A stretch of 64,000 bases of DNA from Paralvinella palmiformis (GCA_025642065.1 JAODUP010000011.1:491001-555000), one strand, 5' to 3'. Counted from the stretch's first letter, positions 25,913 through 38,231 are shown. The notes: generated by a model not told the origin, from the sequence alone. Translations and numbers: made by a program.

Positions 25913-26160
25913 GCAAACCGTGTACAGCGAGTGCAGAACTGTGCTGCATGTCTGGTAACATGCACTGGCAAAAGATAAGTATATATCAGCGAGACTGTTC
26001 GCTGTTTCGGTGACAAGCAGCTGCACATCATGGTACGAAGAGATATTCGGAGAGCATCAGCTCCCAGACTATGGAATAAGGTGCCTGATCATTTTAAACT
26101 AGGCGCAAGTAAAGAAATATGTTGTGTGGTTCTTAAAACCTAACTGGGACCCTCCATGGT
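25913..26160 (+). mobile_element. LINE reverse transcriptase C-terminal fragment (CR1-like)
   Basis: The + strand encodes R-V-Q-N-C-A-A-C-L-V-T, the LQxVQNAAARLV motif after the LINE RT fingers. After a deletion it encodes S-A-P-R-L-W-N-K-V-P-D-H-F-K, the typical SxxLWNxLP end. Stops and an internal loss show a dead 3' fragment. Confidence 0.7.
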
Positions 26161-26499
26161 CAAACAATTAATTTTCATGGCTACTACATACACCAACTTA
26201 AGAGCAGCCCTAACCTAAATCCAATATGAACACAAGAAGCACACAGACTGCTATAGATAGTAATTAATGCCTATTTTGTATTTCGTATATATATATTGTT
26301 GTATCTACTTGTTATATGGCATGATTGACTATAAATGTAATGGCCTTCAGCGAATTGACTACGATAGAACTTCCAGTGAAAGATACTATGACGTTTAAAA
26401 TAGCTACATTCTTCTTTTTTTATGTATCATATTTCTACTGTAAACACCCCACATATCTCAACCACCTGAATTCAACTATCGGCGTGGTCTTGTTTGAAG

Positions 26500-26590
26500 G
26501 ATGTTTCATCTTTCAGTTCGCCTCATTACATGTGGAGGTCATTCGGTCTATTTAGTTTACTTTGTGCACACACATGGCCGTGAAACATCA
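26500..26590 (+). mobile_element. tRNA-derived SINE, 3' part
   Basis: gaaggatgtttcatctttca, cgcctcattacatgtggagg and tgaaacatcatccagcc match the 3' half of the common SINE. Confidence 0.5.
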
Positions 26591-26729
26591 TCCAGCCATC
26601 TTAAAACCGATTTATTTCAGTTAGTCGATTTATAATATCTATAAACTGATGTGTTTACGTATAAAATGTACCACGTGAGCCAGAATCAATGCTGAACTCC
26701 ATCTATTATACGTTCTGTGGCTAATGTGA

Positions 26730-27335
26730 CCTGTCAATATCCATTTCCAGTTTTTAATTATTTCCATAATGTCAATAATTTTAGTTTGGTCTCTCACTCA
26801 CTTCTTAGTTTTTTTTTTGGTCTTTATAAGCGATGTTGAGCATGTTTCGTTCCATGTTGTGTTGTGCTGCAGACAATTTCTTTTCTACTTTTGTTGTTGA
26901 TGTCCAGGTATCTTCTCCATATGTCATTGCTGGAAGGATACACTAGTTGAACACCTTCCCTTTTAAGCATGTTGGTAGTGTACCATTCATAGTTGTGCTA
27001 TGTATTCCCAATGCCTGCCATCCTGCTTTGATCCTTCTTATTGTTTTGTTTTTCTCTGTTAATGTAAAACGTTGGCCTATGTAAACATACTCTTCTACTT
27101 GATCAAGTTGGATTCCATTTACATATACTGCCTTGGTTGTTCGTGTGGTTCCTGCCATGATCTTTGTTTGTCTCATGTTCATTTTCAGTCCACATTTCCT
27201 GCTTGTGTTGTCCAGCTTTTGAAGCATTATTTCAATGTCCTTTACAGCGTGAGCTATTAATATAATATCATCTGCTAATCGTAAATGGTTGAGTGTCTCT
27301 CCATTAATACTGATAGCCTTTTTGTCCAGTCTATA
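26730..27335 (-). mobile_element. RTE-type LINE reverse transcriptase fragment
   Basis: On the minus strand the protein runs H-L-R-L-A-D-D-I-I-L-I (the catalytic FADD box as LADD), S-R-K-C-G-L-K-M-N-M-R-Q-T-K, V-E-E-Y-V-Y-I-G-Q-R-F-T, G-K-V-F-N, Q-C-I-L-P-A-M-T-Y-G and A-A-Q-H-N-M-E-R. This order is diagnostic of the RTE clade. Frameshifts occur near 26930 and 26800. The 5' side is cut off near 27340. Confidence 0.85.
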
Positions 27336-27344
27336 GACCTAAAT

Positions 27345-27670
27345 ATTAGCTTTTTCCAAACTGAAACTTAATCAATTTCTATTTGGTAATTCGATTTATA
27401 GGCCACCCTGTATTTATAAGAAATTGATCAGTATTTGATCCTGTCTCGAAAAATTGCCGTTTTGCTGCCACTTTTGTGCTCACACAGCAAGCGCCGGCCA
27501 AGAGACACACCGGCACATTAGCCACTTGGTCTATAAACATCCAGCATCTTTGTGTATGTAAACCACGAGCCAGAATGTTTACAGTCTGTGACTGACACAC
27601 AGGAACAGCCACGATAGAAATCTCTTCGAATTTCTTACAGCGCCATTGTGCCATCATCAGTGAGCACATT
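27345..27670 (-). other. Unassigned repeat-like segment beside the RTE copy
   Basis: A minus-strand frame of 96 codons (Met 27669) runs through the segment ending ggccaccctgtatttataag on +, a phrase common at transposon ends. No transposase motif is visible. It may be part of another mobile element truncated by the RTE insertion. Confidence 0.25.
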
Positions 27671-28479
27671 CTTGACGATATTCCGATGAGGTTTACATCA
27701 TCACAAAGCTGCCAGTCTCAGCAGTAAGACGAGATAATATATATGTTGTTGTCTATCGAGGAATCGATGTCGCTTTAGCCAAAAATATACGTCGGTTCGT
27801 GGTATGTGTGTGACGTGTTTTGTTTGAGCACTAAAAGTTGTCGATCAGTTTTGTTAATGGACCAAACAATGTCTGTGGATGTTCTGTGACGTTCTCCGTG
27901 AAAACGGCTTCCTGGTGGGAGAGAAAGTCTTTGTCTTTCCCTCTGGCTGTATGTATGTATGTATTCTGTCTGTATGTATGTATTTCTGTCTGTCTGTCTG
28001 TCTGCCTATTTGTTTGTCGGTGGATGTTTGTCTGACTGTTTATGTCTGAGAATTACGTCTATGTGAAGCTATGTTGGCGTGTTCGTGATAATCAAGATGA
28101 CATATAGTAATAGTCTATGTCAGCCAGACATTCATAAGCGTGTACCTGCCATCTACTGCTCATACCACGTGACTGCTATGTACTAAGAAAAAGACCGGAA
28201 ATGATGTAGCTGGCCCGTCAGAATAAAAATCGACAACATAAATGTACGGCACATTTTAACCAATAACAATAACTATATATAACAATACCTGTATTAGACG
28301 GAGATTGTACATGTACTCGCTGCAACCAAGGTAACATGACAAACGTCTCTTTATAACCTCTACAACAACAACAACAAAACAATAACAGTTATGTTATGGT
28401 GTAATATATTATTGTATCCTTTTCTCTTTGTGAATATCTGCCTTTGGCTGATGTTGAACGTTCTACGTCTATTGCGCTA

Positions 28480-28562
28480 TAAAAATATATGTGTGTGCGT
28501 GCGCGCATGTGTGTGTGTGTGTGTGCGCGTGTGTGCGCATGCATATGTGCGCGTGTGTGTCT
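28480..28562. repeat. (GT)n/(GCGT)n purine-pyrimidine array
   Basis: Imperfect alternating GT and GC stretch. Confidence 0.85.
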
Positions 28563-28639
28563 GAACATGTTTACATACAGACAGGTTTCAAGACATCTTT
28601 GGAAATCTCTATACAACCGTAAATAAGGATCAATAAACA

Positions 28640-29325
28640 TATACGTTCGTATGATATCAAATTAAAACTAACAGTGCCCTATTGGAATATGAATCATATC
28701 TGGCTAGGGGTTAGTTTCTAGGCTGAGACATAATCAGAACATTAACCCTTTAGCCAGGTAACATCAAGTTTTTCTGCGCTGAAAGCATCGCGAAATCGAC
28801 CTTAATAACATCAGACTGGCTTAGATGAAGCTCTCCGCGAATTATTATCAATGTCGAAAGAAGAAGACGATTTCAGTTGTTTAATCTCAGTAATTGTCAC
28901 ATGTTAGACATATGGCCGAAGGAAGACTTCCTAAAGAAATATATCCCACACGAGACATCCCTAAAACAGATATGATAAAACCATGCAGTAAAGGACAGAG
29001 AAACCCGGCTTTAGCCTGTAGGCTTATTGCAAGAGAGAAATCTCGGTTATAGTGTGGATTAGATATATCGGGGACGAATTGTTGAGGGGACACATTTAAA
29101 GCAAATACAAAACGTCATCAGATTATAGGTTATCAATATACTATAATGATCGGGTTATTGCCGGACGTAGCGGTTATATTTATTTGTGGAGTTATCGTTG
29201 TTGTAAATGTCGTTGTTGTGGTGGTTGTTTTTGGAAGAGTTATGATGTTATTGTCGTTATTAATAGTAATTGGTTTACTGGTAGCTTCATATTACTTCGA
29301 TTTCGTGCTGAAATAAACCAAAATT

Positions 29326-29330
<5 letters not shown>
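28640..29330. other. Intergenic, nothing recognised
   Basis: No supported exon, TIR or LINE motif. A short minus-strand frame near 28890-29090 lacks splice context. Confidence 0.45.

Positions 29331-29332
<2 letters not shown>

Positions 29333-29372
<40 letters not shown>
29333..29372. repeat. (AT)n microsatellite
   Basis: Pure AT run of about 38 bp. Confidence 0.95.
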
Positions 29373-29376
<4 letters not shown>

Positions 29377-30677
29377 CGATGTGTGGGTACGTACTTCAGT
29401 TCGTTCGTGCTTGTGCGTGTTTAACAATAAGTTGAAAATGCACTGACACAACGAATATAGAATCTTGATTGAAGCATTAAGACGATTCAGTAGGCCACTG
29501 AATCCAAACTCTAGATATTAGTATTGTCTCATCCGTGTCTTTGTGCAACAAAAGCTGACTACCTAGATTCGGAACACGGAATTTATGAGAAGTTAAAAGC
29601 TTAATTAGCTCTATTTATTTATGTCTCTTAACTGGTACTTTTTTATTAAAAGAATGTATTTCTTAATCATAGCCAACTATTGTGACTGTTCTGAGAGACC
29701 GACTTATTCAACGATTATTTGCAATAAGCTGACACTTGTTTAAAATTATTGTACGACGGCCACAGAAGAATGATATATCTACGTCTTTTTTTCGCCTTAA
29801 AATCCACACGATTTCGTGTCTGTTATCTAATCAACGAGATTTAAGTGACAAAGTCTTTTAATGTTATTTGTGCCAAAGTAGCCCAAACTGTCATAGTACA
29901 CCCTTAGTAGAACTGGACATGTAAAAAATAATTCTAGCCATACTATATATTACAGCGAATAATAATAATACACAACTAACTGTGTTTGTCGTCTATGTCT
30001 GTCTTCATGTCTATCTATGTGTCTTTTGTCTAGCTCATTGACTGGCTAGGTGATTGGCTGTGAGGTTATCCAATTGTTTTCCCTAAAGTTCTCCACCATT
30101 AATTATTAACAAATTGGCCAAATAAATAAGTTCGTTTAAATACAAGAACATAAAATCATTGCTTAGCAACTGAAACACCAGTCATGGTTTACAAAAAGAT
30201 CAGCACAACAGTGGTAACTGGAACATCCTTGAACGGCAAATAACAGCTTTATTTATAGAAGGTCTCTAGTTGGGTTGGTCTCGAAATCTAGATCACGTCC
30301 GTGTCACTCGGTCTAAACATTTCGAGACTAAATATAGAAAGCCACCTCATAATTTGACATCGTTGATACCTGAACTAAGTTGACCTTTTATTAGAATAAT
30401 CAGATAATGAACAATGTTCACCAAAATGAATCCCTAGTTAGAGGATATGGGCTTTCTACTGGATTCATTTCATCCATACAATGCATATATAATATCAACA
30501 TTTATAATGGGATAATTTACGGAACTGATCTATCCATAGGTATTTCAAGCGCAGAATCATCATCATAACAAAAGAAAACAGAAGAATAATGTTTTCATCA
30601 CCCCATTGAATTATTTGTTTGACCATTTTCTTTCTTTCACATATTAAAAAAACTTGTTTATCTCCTAGATATCATTC

Positions 30678-30680
<3 letters not shown>
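29373..30680. other. Intergenic, nothing recognised
   Basis: AT-rich, with no open frame of note on either strand and no repeat boundary that I can define. Confidence 0.5.

Positions 30681-30682
<2 letters not shown>

Positions 30683-30752
<70 letters not shown>
30683..30752. repeat. (AT)n microsatellite
   Basis: About 70 bp of AT with one C interruption. Confidence 0.95.
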
Positions 30753-30756
<4 letters not shown>

Positions 30757-31562
30757 GTATAAAACCTTTTCTAGTTAGTAGTCATCCCTATGAGCTTATT
30801 TAATTAATTATATAGCTCAGATCTAGCATTACTAAATCAGGATCTCATTATTATTAGTAGTATTTAATCTTACAAATGTCTGTGTTTATACCCCCCCCCT
30901 CTCCAGTAGGGATAGACAATCTCATAACATCACCATATTTCCTTACTATCTTATCATCTGCTGTATGCTTATAACCAGTTATATACGAGGAGCTGGCTCA
31001 GTTATACTCCCACCAGTAGATTTGTCATCAACTCTCCGAGAAATAAATGGTTCCTAGTTTTCAATTTCAGGATCAATAAAATAATTCATCGCCGTCCAAA
31101 CTAGAAACTCATTTATGGCAGAAGCAGCCTTGGTACACATTTGATACCAACAGATAATTAGTGGATTAAAATCCAGAACCTTTAGGATTTTTGTTTCTCT
31201 CTTATCAATGGTCTACTATAGCCCTCATTTATTATTATTATTATTATTATTACTTCGATGACTGGAATGAGATAGTGAGTATTACTAAGGAGGACCTAAA
31301 CAGATATGGCCCCATCGTCCGATAAGTGCCGCCACTGTCAGTGTGAATATAATAGATAATATGAGGTAATTAATAAATACGTTTTAATTAAGTATTCCAT
31401 ATTTCGAAGATAGAATAACATGTGTGACAATTAACACAGTTTTCTATCAACCAAACATTCTTCACTGCGTAGTATGATGGCCTTTTTTTATAACAGTCAT
31501 CAACAAAAATCTTGCCGACTGATGTATTTTTTAGTCCAGAAATCCGACGCCAGACTTGTAAG

Positions 31563-31662
31563 ATGTCGGTTTCCGGCGGCGACAGATTGGGAATGTTATC
31601 AGAATCTTCTAATATAATAATGGCGGAGGAAAATGGGTCGAATTATGCTAACGGGGCGAAAT
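31563..31662 (+). CDS. Candidate first coding exon of an unidentified gene
   Basis: An ATG opens 33 codons (M-S-V-S-G-G-D-R-L-G ... M-A-E-E-N-G-S-N-Y-A-N-G-A-K) and ends at a perfect donor GAAAT|GTAAGT, phase 1. The stretch is richer in GC and CpG than its surroundings, as first exons often are. An internal Met starts M-A-E-E-N-G. I do not recognise the family and found no convincing second exon in the window; a long first intron is typical of this genome. Confidence 0.45.
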
Positions 31663-31979
31663 GTAAGTCTAAATAACAGTTATGAAGATGGAAAACGGAA
31701 AGTAGCGCGTAATAGGGCTTCATATATCGTCTTTGTTTACGATGTGTCAAACATTTGGTCTTACGGTGCTCGATAACAGACCGTCGATTTTTTTTAAAAA
31801 TTACTTCGTGTTTATTAAGATCGTGTTATGTTGTGTTATTTCATGACATGTTATATCAACTTGTATTGCATTATGTTATATTATATCATAAGTTAGATCA
31901 TAGTAAAATGATTGTTATCAGCTTAGTCTCATCAAAACATTTCAGCAATCTCCTGAAGATTGCACTTTTCTCTAAAGTA

Positions 31980-32065
31980 GAATGAATGGCGTTTCATCTT
32001 CCGCTTCGCCTAATTGCCATTGGCGGTTGTTAATCGACCCATTTAGCCTACCATGTACAGAAAAG
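31980..32065 (+). mobile_element. tRNA-derived SINE, 3' part
   Basis: ggcgtttcatcttccgcttc, cgacccatttagcctaccat and gtacagaaaagtggccgc match the SINE 3' region at 56230-56280. Confidence 0.55.
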
Positions 32066-32069
32066 TGGC

Positions 32070-33430
32070 CGCAAAGCAGCAGCAGTTACTTTTGTCAAAA
32101 GTGAAACAAAACAAATTGAGCAGACCAGAAGTAGCACCAGGCGCTGTCTGTAACAGAAACTGGTTTCCAAATTACAGCAACGATATCTGTACTAATATTT
32201 TAATCATTTAAGCAAGGCGCCTTTCCACGTGTTTGATCTGTGACTCATAACTTTTTACTTTATAGGGACGGTAACGATTAAAATCGCCCAATTATCGGCC
32301 ATTTTGTAAGATGGCGTAATGTGTTTTCGAAATTGAGCGTCAGATGTCGCCTTTTCCGTGTTTGGTCGATAGATGATGACAAAAATGTATCAGTCTGGTG
32401 ATTGACAGAAAATGTACTGATTATGACCTTTTGACACAGTCTGATCATTGTCAATTGTCCACTTTGACACTTATAATAATAAAAAGACAAAGGTGGAAGA
32501 TATTCCGTGGTTTTCATAAAAATCACAAAACAAAAATTAGACAACATCAATCTAAGAACTTACGAATAAAGCGGCACGGCGTCGTGTTGCGAGCAGAATA
32601 CAGGGATTATTGCTGTTAAGAGATATAATAGGTACATCCATGTACGTCTATCTTTATACACATGTACAAATATTGGTTTATTTGTTATCGAGTTGTACAT
32701 ACCTACATTACGCCTGGTTCGTTTCCAAATCTCATAAAAAATAAACACAGAAAATGGAATACGTCAAGTAGTCATCAGAAATAAGTTTAATTAATTAGAT
32801 TAATCATAATTGTCATTAAAATATTGTGTCAGGTCACCCGATATAAGTAAATGCTTGGATTATAATGGCAGACATTGTTATTTGTTGATTACTTTAGAAT
32901 CCCTATCCGGGGGGGGGGGAAATATAATCCAGGATTAAGTTATTATTTGTGTGTAGGAGAACTTGGAGGTCAAGAAGGACACGGAACTAGATCACATTGA
33001 ACTACTCCGGATGACTTCCTGTAAAATGTGTGACGTCTCTTGTAATTAGATTACTCTTTGGCAGCCATCTCAAGGGCATTTTTAATAATCTAGACTAATC
33101 TTATAATTTTATCATCATCAGCAGCATCACAACCTCCTCATAATAGCTTAATAATAGATATATATACATTTTTGGTTGACGGTTATTTGTTCAATAAAAT
33201 ATGAATCAGGTAACAGATCAGTTCGATCATTTTCTGGATTGATAAATCCCACAATGGAACAGTAAAATGGATGTCTTTACTTATCTGGCTGTCTTGCAAA
33301 TATGATGACTCTCTCTCTCTCTGTGCGCGTGTGTGTGTGTGCGTGCGCGTAAAACAATTAAACAGTCTAAGAGAGATTACTTATAACAATAGAGAAAACT
33401 TTAGTGGGTCAGCCATTTTCATGAGAAAAA
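32070..33430. other. Intergenic or intronic, nothing recognised
   Basis: No exon supported. Small CT and GT arrays near 33310-33350 and a G run at 32910. Confidence 0.4.
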
Positions 33431-33439
33431 TCCCAATTT

Positions 33440-33755
33440 CCGGGGAACGAATTTAGTTTTTTTCCCAAAAAAAAATTTTTTTAAAAATTTTAAAAGAAAT
33501 TAGGTGTGAGACCCAAAAAACTTTTTAGATTAAAATTTACAAAAACCGGGGCGTTTTTAAAAAACTTTTAAACCCCCCCTGAAAAAAAAGTCATTAAAAT
33601 TTTATTAAAAAAATTAAAAAATTTTGAAAAAAAAAATTTTTTTTTCCCAAAAAGTTTACCTTTTGGGGGAATTTTAAATTTTTTCCTTTTTCCCCCAAAA
33701 AGCAAAATCGGGGTTTAATAAAAGCTAATGTGGGAAAAGCCGGGAAAAAAAAGGT
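33440..33755. other. Probable low-quality consensus block
   Basis: The sequence abruptly becomes strings of A, T, C and G homopolymers (cccaaaaaaaaattttttt and similar), unlike any repeat elsewhere, then returns to normal after about 33755. It looks like an unpolished long-read stretch, not biology. Confidence 0.6.
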
Positions 33756-34621
33756 TTTAGATAACAAATGTCGGGGATGGGATCTAATTGTCTGTCTTCA
33801 TTACCATATTCCAACATACGAATCATTATACCGATTGCTAATGTCAACAGTGACGCGTCTCCTTGACTACCAACTCGAAGCCGTCTACAGTCAATCGGGT
33901 CATTAACTGGTACCATTAATATCCCAGATTAGTGTTGTACTTGACAGCTATTATCTTTAACATAACAGTGGTACATCACTTCCATTACTAAGATCGTCGA
34001 TGTCAACCACGGTACAGGTAAATATCAATATTTAGCGCATCTCTCGCTTGAACACTTCAACACTTCGTTTTGATCTGTTAATAATCAAGCCCGATACATT
34101 CACTGAATGTTTATATTAGTCCCAATTGATCACGTGACATCAGTGTATTCGCTGCCGTCTTAAGAACATCTGCATATTACAACCTTTATTAACTCAGACA
34201 TCACTTCCTACTATATGACACCCCCTTTGTTACATCTTGCCGTGTTACTTGCCGCTCACTAGCGCACAGAGAGAGAAATGGATACTCGAAATTATAATCA
34301 TCTCACGCCAGTTGTTCTAACATTTCGATGGATACCATCAAAACATTCTATTCCTATTCAGATGTTGCAACCAATTTATGAATGCGTCACACAAATTTGT
34401 GTAATCAATTGTCCATCAGAATGTGACATCCATATATGAAATCATTCTAACATTAGAGTAATACTCGTCTCAATTCACACGACAATTGTCCATTGAGTTC
34501 AGGAGGCCAAAAGATGCACGTCGCGGAACGAGAGACGAAGCGAGTTATCTGTTTTTTAGTTTCGTCACATTTGAGTTTCGCTATCCAGCTGTATTCAATG
34601 TATATTAATATTTTAGTTGTT

Positions 34622-34622
34622 G

Positions 34623-34654
<32 letters not shown>

Positions 34655-34685
34655 GGTAGTTGAAGTAGTAGTGTAGTAGTAGTGA
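34622..34685. repeat. (AGT)n trinucleotide array
   Basis: tagtagtagtagtagtagta with GGT interruptions. Confidence 0.85.
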
Positions 34686-34689
34686 ATGT

Positions 34690-34832
34690 TCCTGTTTTGT
34701 GGCCACTTTGGTGCACATGGTATGCTAAACGAGTAGAGCGACCTCTAAAGTTTATAGGCCGAAATGATAAATGAAACCCCCGGGGTTTGAACCCAGGTCC
34801 TATAGATCTTTACTCAACTGCGCTAAGAGGTT
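34690..34832 (-). mobile_element. tRNA-derived SINE
   Basis: Minus-strand copy: ggccactttggtgcacatgg, tatgctaaacgagtagagcg, gataaatgaaacccccgggg, box B (tttgaacccaggtcctatag) and an actgcgctaagag head. Confidence 0.7.
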
Positions 34833-34945
34833 TTTTAGCCGTTTCTAAATTGATAAAGTAATTTATTAGTTATGTGTAAATCGAGTAATCGACTGACTTG
34901 ATATAGAACTTTTGTTGCCTGAAACATCTTATTTACAATGAAGAG

Positions 34946-34949
<4 letters not shown>

Positions 34950-34982
<33 letters not shown>

Positions 34983-35430
34983 TTTATATACCGCCTTAAT
35001 CAAACTGAGTTGTTTAAGGCCCCTTAAAATGAAAACGGAATTAAAACATATTCTGGCTCAAATAACACAAGCACCTTTTATACGAAAATACACCGGTTTA
35101 TAGGTATTATAACTAAAGAAATTATGTAAGTGGTATTTAAGAACAATACAAAATATTGTATTACCTGTTGCAAATTTAATATGATTAAACAACTTATTCC
35201 ACAGTCTGAGAGCTGATGGTCGGAAAGATTAATCTCCGTAGATTGTTGTGTGTCGTTTTGACCCCGTCAAAAGTTAACGAGACTCAGATCACAAGAGTCT
35301 CACTGATATATACGTTTGGATCAGATCACAGTGGTGCTGATCCACTCAGTACTTTGAATCTATGAAACAGGATCTTGTACAGTGATCTGGATCTTAGAGG
35401 AAGCCAGTGCAGCTGGAACAAAACATCCCT
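34950..35430 (-). mobile_element. CR1-like LINE 3' end with (ATT)n tail
   Basis: On the minus strand: L-H-W-L-P-L-R-S-R near 35410, then F-K-V-L-S-G-S-A-P, then after a frameshift P-S-A-L-R-L-W-N-K-L-F-N-H-I near 35200, then a 3' UTR ending in tataaatatt and (TTA)n. These are the last motifs of a CR1-type reverse transcriptase. The 3' UTR resembles the one at 41229. Confidence 0.78.
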
Positions 35431-35767
35431 TTGTTAGTGTTGTGCTCTGTACTATTTTAAAAGGCGCTGCCATAGCAACGATTAAACCGTGAACACTACT
35501 ATATACCTCCATAATCGGTCATATCGCTTTCATTGTTTTGCTATTTCCTTCCAAGAAAGAAATAAATCACTTCCCCCTCCAGTGAATGTCAAATGTTAAC
35601 TAATCCATGCACGAATCTGTGCCTGCGTGACTGGGGAGTTGCGGTTAGTGATATGTATCGCAGCTAAGAGCATGTGTCGCTGTGTTACAGACATAATATT
35701 AGGGTAATTCTGAATCACATTAATAGTGATGGGCATACGAGACAGAGATATATGAATATAAAATTAT

Positions 35768-35769
<2 letters not shown>

Positions 35770-35800
<31 letters not shown>
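35770..35800. repeat. (AT)n microsatellite
   Basis: Pure AT run of about 30 bp. Confidence 0.93.
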
Positions 35801-35801
<1 letters not shown>

Positions 35802-36393
35802 CTTTATTCTTCAACATATTGTTGCCATGACAACAAATATTCTAACAATTGACAAGTGTACAGGTTTTTTTCTATCTCTTGTTTACCATTCTATTATTTA
35901 ACTTCATCGTATCTGACCATCCATCGAACATCATTCTATCATCTTATCTACTACTGTCTAATACTTTACCTGCTAACATTTTACAGTCTAGCATTTTACA
36001 CTGTACTAATCTATTTAATCGTCTTGAATAATCAACATCCCCCATCTTCTAACTTTGTATTAATACTGACCAGCTGTAAATCGATTATCTATACCATAAA
36101 GCCCGTAGCATCTAACATCAAAGCTGAATACAACGATTTATTATTAAAGCAAACCACAAACACGTGACTGAGTCATATTACATCATTCAGTAAAAGGAAG
36201 CCAATATTATTTAGATTACATTGTGTTCCAGTTAACAAGAAATAGGTGTGTAACCTGAATTTATTATGCGACGTTTAACGTCTGTGTGTGTGTGTGTGTG
36301 TGTTCAGTGTATTTTCCAGGTCAAATATTTACTATCAGTATCAGACAGTTGACCTAATTCCGTAATCCTATCTTCGGATCTGTGGTTTGTTTT

Positions 36394-36395
<2 letters not shown>

Positions 36396-36440
<45 letters not shown>
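36396..36440. repeat. (AC)n(AT)n compound microsatellite
   Basis: About 24 bp AC then about 22 bp AT. Confidence 0.95.
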
Positions 36441-36530
36441 CCCAGAAAGAGAGGTATGTTTTCTTAATCTTATCGGGTTTCTTAGAACCTGGAACTCCGT
36501 CCCTGGACAAAGTCTGAGACATTCACATGA

Positions 36531-36700
36531 TGAGTGAGTGAGTGGTTCGTTTAGTAAGAGCACTACTCAGACCTGGATTATATGGCTGAGGGAGGAGGGG
36601 ATGAAACATCTTATCGATACCTGTAACTCTGGGATTGAAACCTTAACCTGGCGGTCTGCGGCTCGGTACGTTACCAGTTACGCCACGGGGGGGGGGGACT
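36531..36700 (-). mobile_element. tRNA-derived SINE with short (CACT)n tail
   Basis: On + a short gatgagtgagtgagtgg run precedes gggatgaaacatcttatcga, box B (gggattgaaaccttaacctg) and ccagttacgccacgggg. It is a minus-strand SINE, and the GTGA run at its 3' end is an unexpanded version of the long tails elsewhere. Confidence 0.5.
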
Positions 36701-37607
36701 CACATGAATCCAGAAAGCTTACCCTGAAGTCCAAATACAACAATTCTGCTCAAAGGATATAATGATCATACTCATTCGCACTTTGACACTCATCGTGACT
36801 GATAGCATTATCAAGTTCCCGTAAAGTGTCCTTTTTCAATCCACCAATCAGGAGCTCAGAATCCCCAATATTCTATCCCGATACTAATTTCCGATTAATT
36901 CCCTCTCCTGTCGCACTAAGTCAACTTTAAGATCTCACTGTCAGCATAAGCCCAGAATAATATGGCCGAGGGGGTAGCGTGGCAGAATGGAAAATGAATA
37001 ATGTCCGCATCGAACCCCATGACATCTTCATCATACTTATTGGTCAACTCGGTCATGTGATTAATTATGATATATTATACGCCTAAAATAGTAATGACCG
37101 AAGAAAGTATACCTACCTGGCAGTTTATTGTGTACAACCGTAAAATTCAAACCCCTCAGCTATCAGTACGTCATAATTAAGGTTTATTTATTCCTATGGA
37201 AATGTACTGTCCGACTTCAAACGACCGGCTTAATTTGTATGGCTTTGAAGTTGATGTCTGTTCAAACAAATTACCGCAGGCCCTTAATTAACAGCGCCTG
37301 CACTAATTAGGTTAATAACAACGCCGTCAGCTAAAAAATATTCCTACCTGGAAATAGCGACAGTCCTAATCCGCCGAATAGTTTGATCCGTTGCCTAGCA
37401 ACGTGATGTAATAATCGAGATGATTACAAAGTATCAGAACGTTAGGTTATCGGTGACAACCACAATCCATCATCAAACACAACATCATCATCCGAGACGT
37501 CATCCAGCTCCGAATACTGTCTTCGCTGATAAATACGACAACTGACAGCCAATCACAGTCCGGAATGCTGTCATGTGGTCCAGAAGAACGGAAGTGTTGT
37601 GAACGCT

Positions 37608-37610
37608 CGC

Positions 37611-37646
<36 letters not shown>
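37608..37646. repeat. (CT)n microsatellite
   Basis: CT run with one CC interruption. Confidence 0.93.
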
Positions 37647-37677
37647 GCGTCCAAACTAAGACAATAAAGAAGCTTAC

Positions 37678-37731
37678 TCCAGCCAACTGAAGGATGCCCA
37701 TGAAGTCACCTGTCCCAGTGACGTCCCTACA
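37678..37731 (-). CDS. Possible small internal exon (minus strand)
   Basis: On the minus strand, TTATATTGACAG|TGT and GCTGGA|GTAAGC bound 54 nt that are open for 18 codons (C-R-D-V-T-G-T-G-D-F-M-G-I-L-Q-L-A-G). Both splice sites are good. It lies beyond the candidate 3' end at 37803, so it would belong to an alternative isoform or another gene, or be a coincidence. Confidence 0.22.
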
Positions 37732-37802
37732 CTGTCAATATAAGACGGTTCGAGAGAATGTGTCAGAAGTAGGGCCGAACTAAACACCGCCTGCAAGACG
37801 CC

Positions 37803-37808
37803 TTTATT
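37803..37808 (-). terminator. AATAAA poly(A) signal, minus strand
   Basis: TTTATT on the + strand, 22 bp beyond the TAA of the minus-strand exon at 37831-38024. The tight stop-to-signal spacing supports that exon being a real 3' end. Confidence 0.4.
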
Positions 37809-37830
37809 GAACTGGCAACGGCGGCAATGT

Positions 37831-38024
37831 TTACGCGCGGTAAACATTGACAGGCTGCTGGATGGCCGAAGGTGGGAGGAACGCGTTCTGAGGAGTCCGA
37901 TTCGCTGACGAGTAGCAATGCGTTGGAGTTACGATTGGTGCAGAAGATTTCGGATTCGGCCCGGAAGATGGACGTCCTCGGATATCGCCTTCCGGTTCGG
38001 GTCGCTTGATGCTGGAGAAATTGG
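37831..38024 (-). CDS. Candidate last coding exon (minus strand)
   Basis: On the minus strand a good acceptor (TTCCACTTTCAG) at 38025-38026 opens 64 codons in phase 2. The product is Pro/Ser-rich, like a disordered tail: N-F-S-S-I-K-R-P-E-P-E-G-D-I-R-G-R-P near the start and Q-P-V-N-V-Y-R-A at the end, with stop TAA at 37833-37831. AATAAA follows 22 bp later. Another frame is also open here, so the reading is not certain. Partner exons would lie at higher coordinates. Confidence 0.42.
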
Positions 38025-38231
38025 CTGAAAGTGGAACGATCAAGATATGTGGTGATCGTTCGGGGGACAGCGCTAATACAGCTGGTTGAGTGAATGTCTT
38101 TAAACTGGTCTGATATATGCTCCTGTGGTTGCGGAGGGGTTAGAATTAGTATCTCAGGTGGGGGTACTGCGATTACTGATAGAAGGATTTGTAGTGGATT
38201 AATAAAGAACAAAGAAAATGATTAGATTAAT

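Noticed and set aside
33725..33916. 63-codon minus-strand frame (M-V-P-V-N-D-P-I-D)
   Set aside because: It looks coding-like in composition but has no donor or recognisable motif, and it runs into the corrupted block at 33755.
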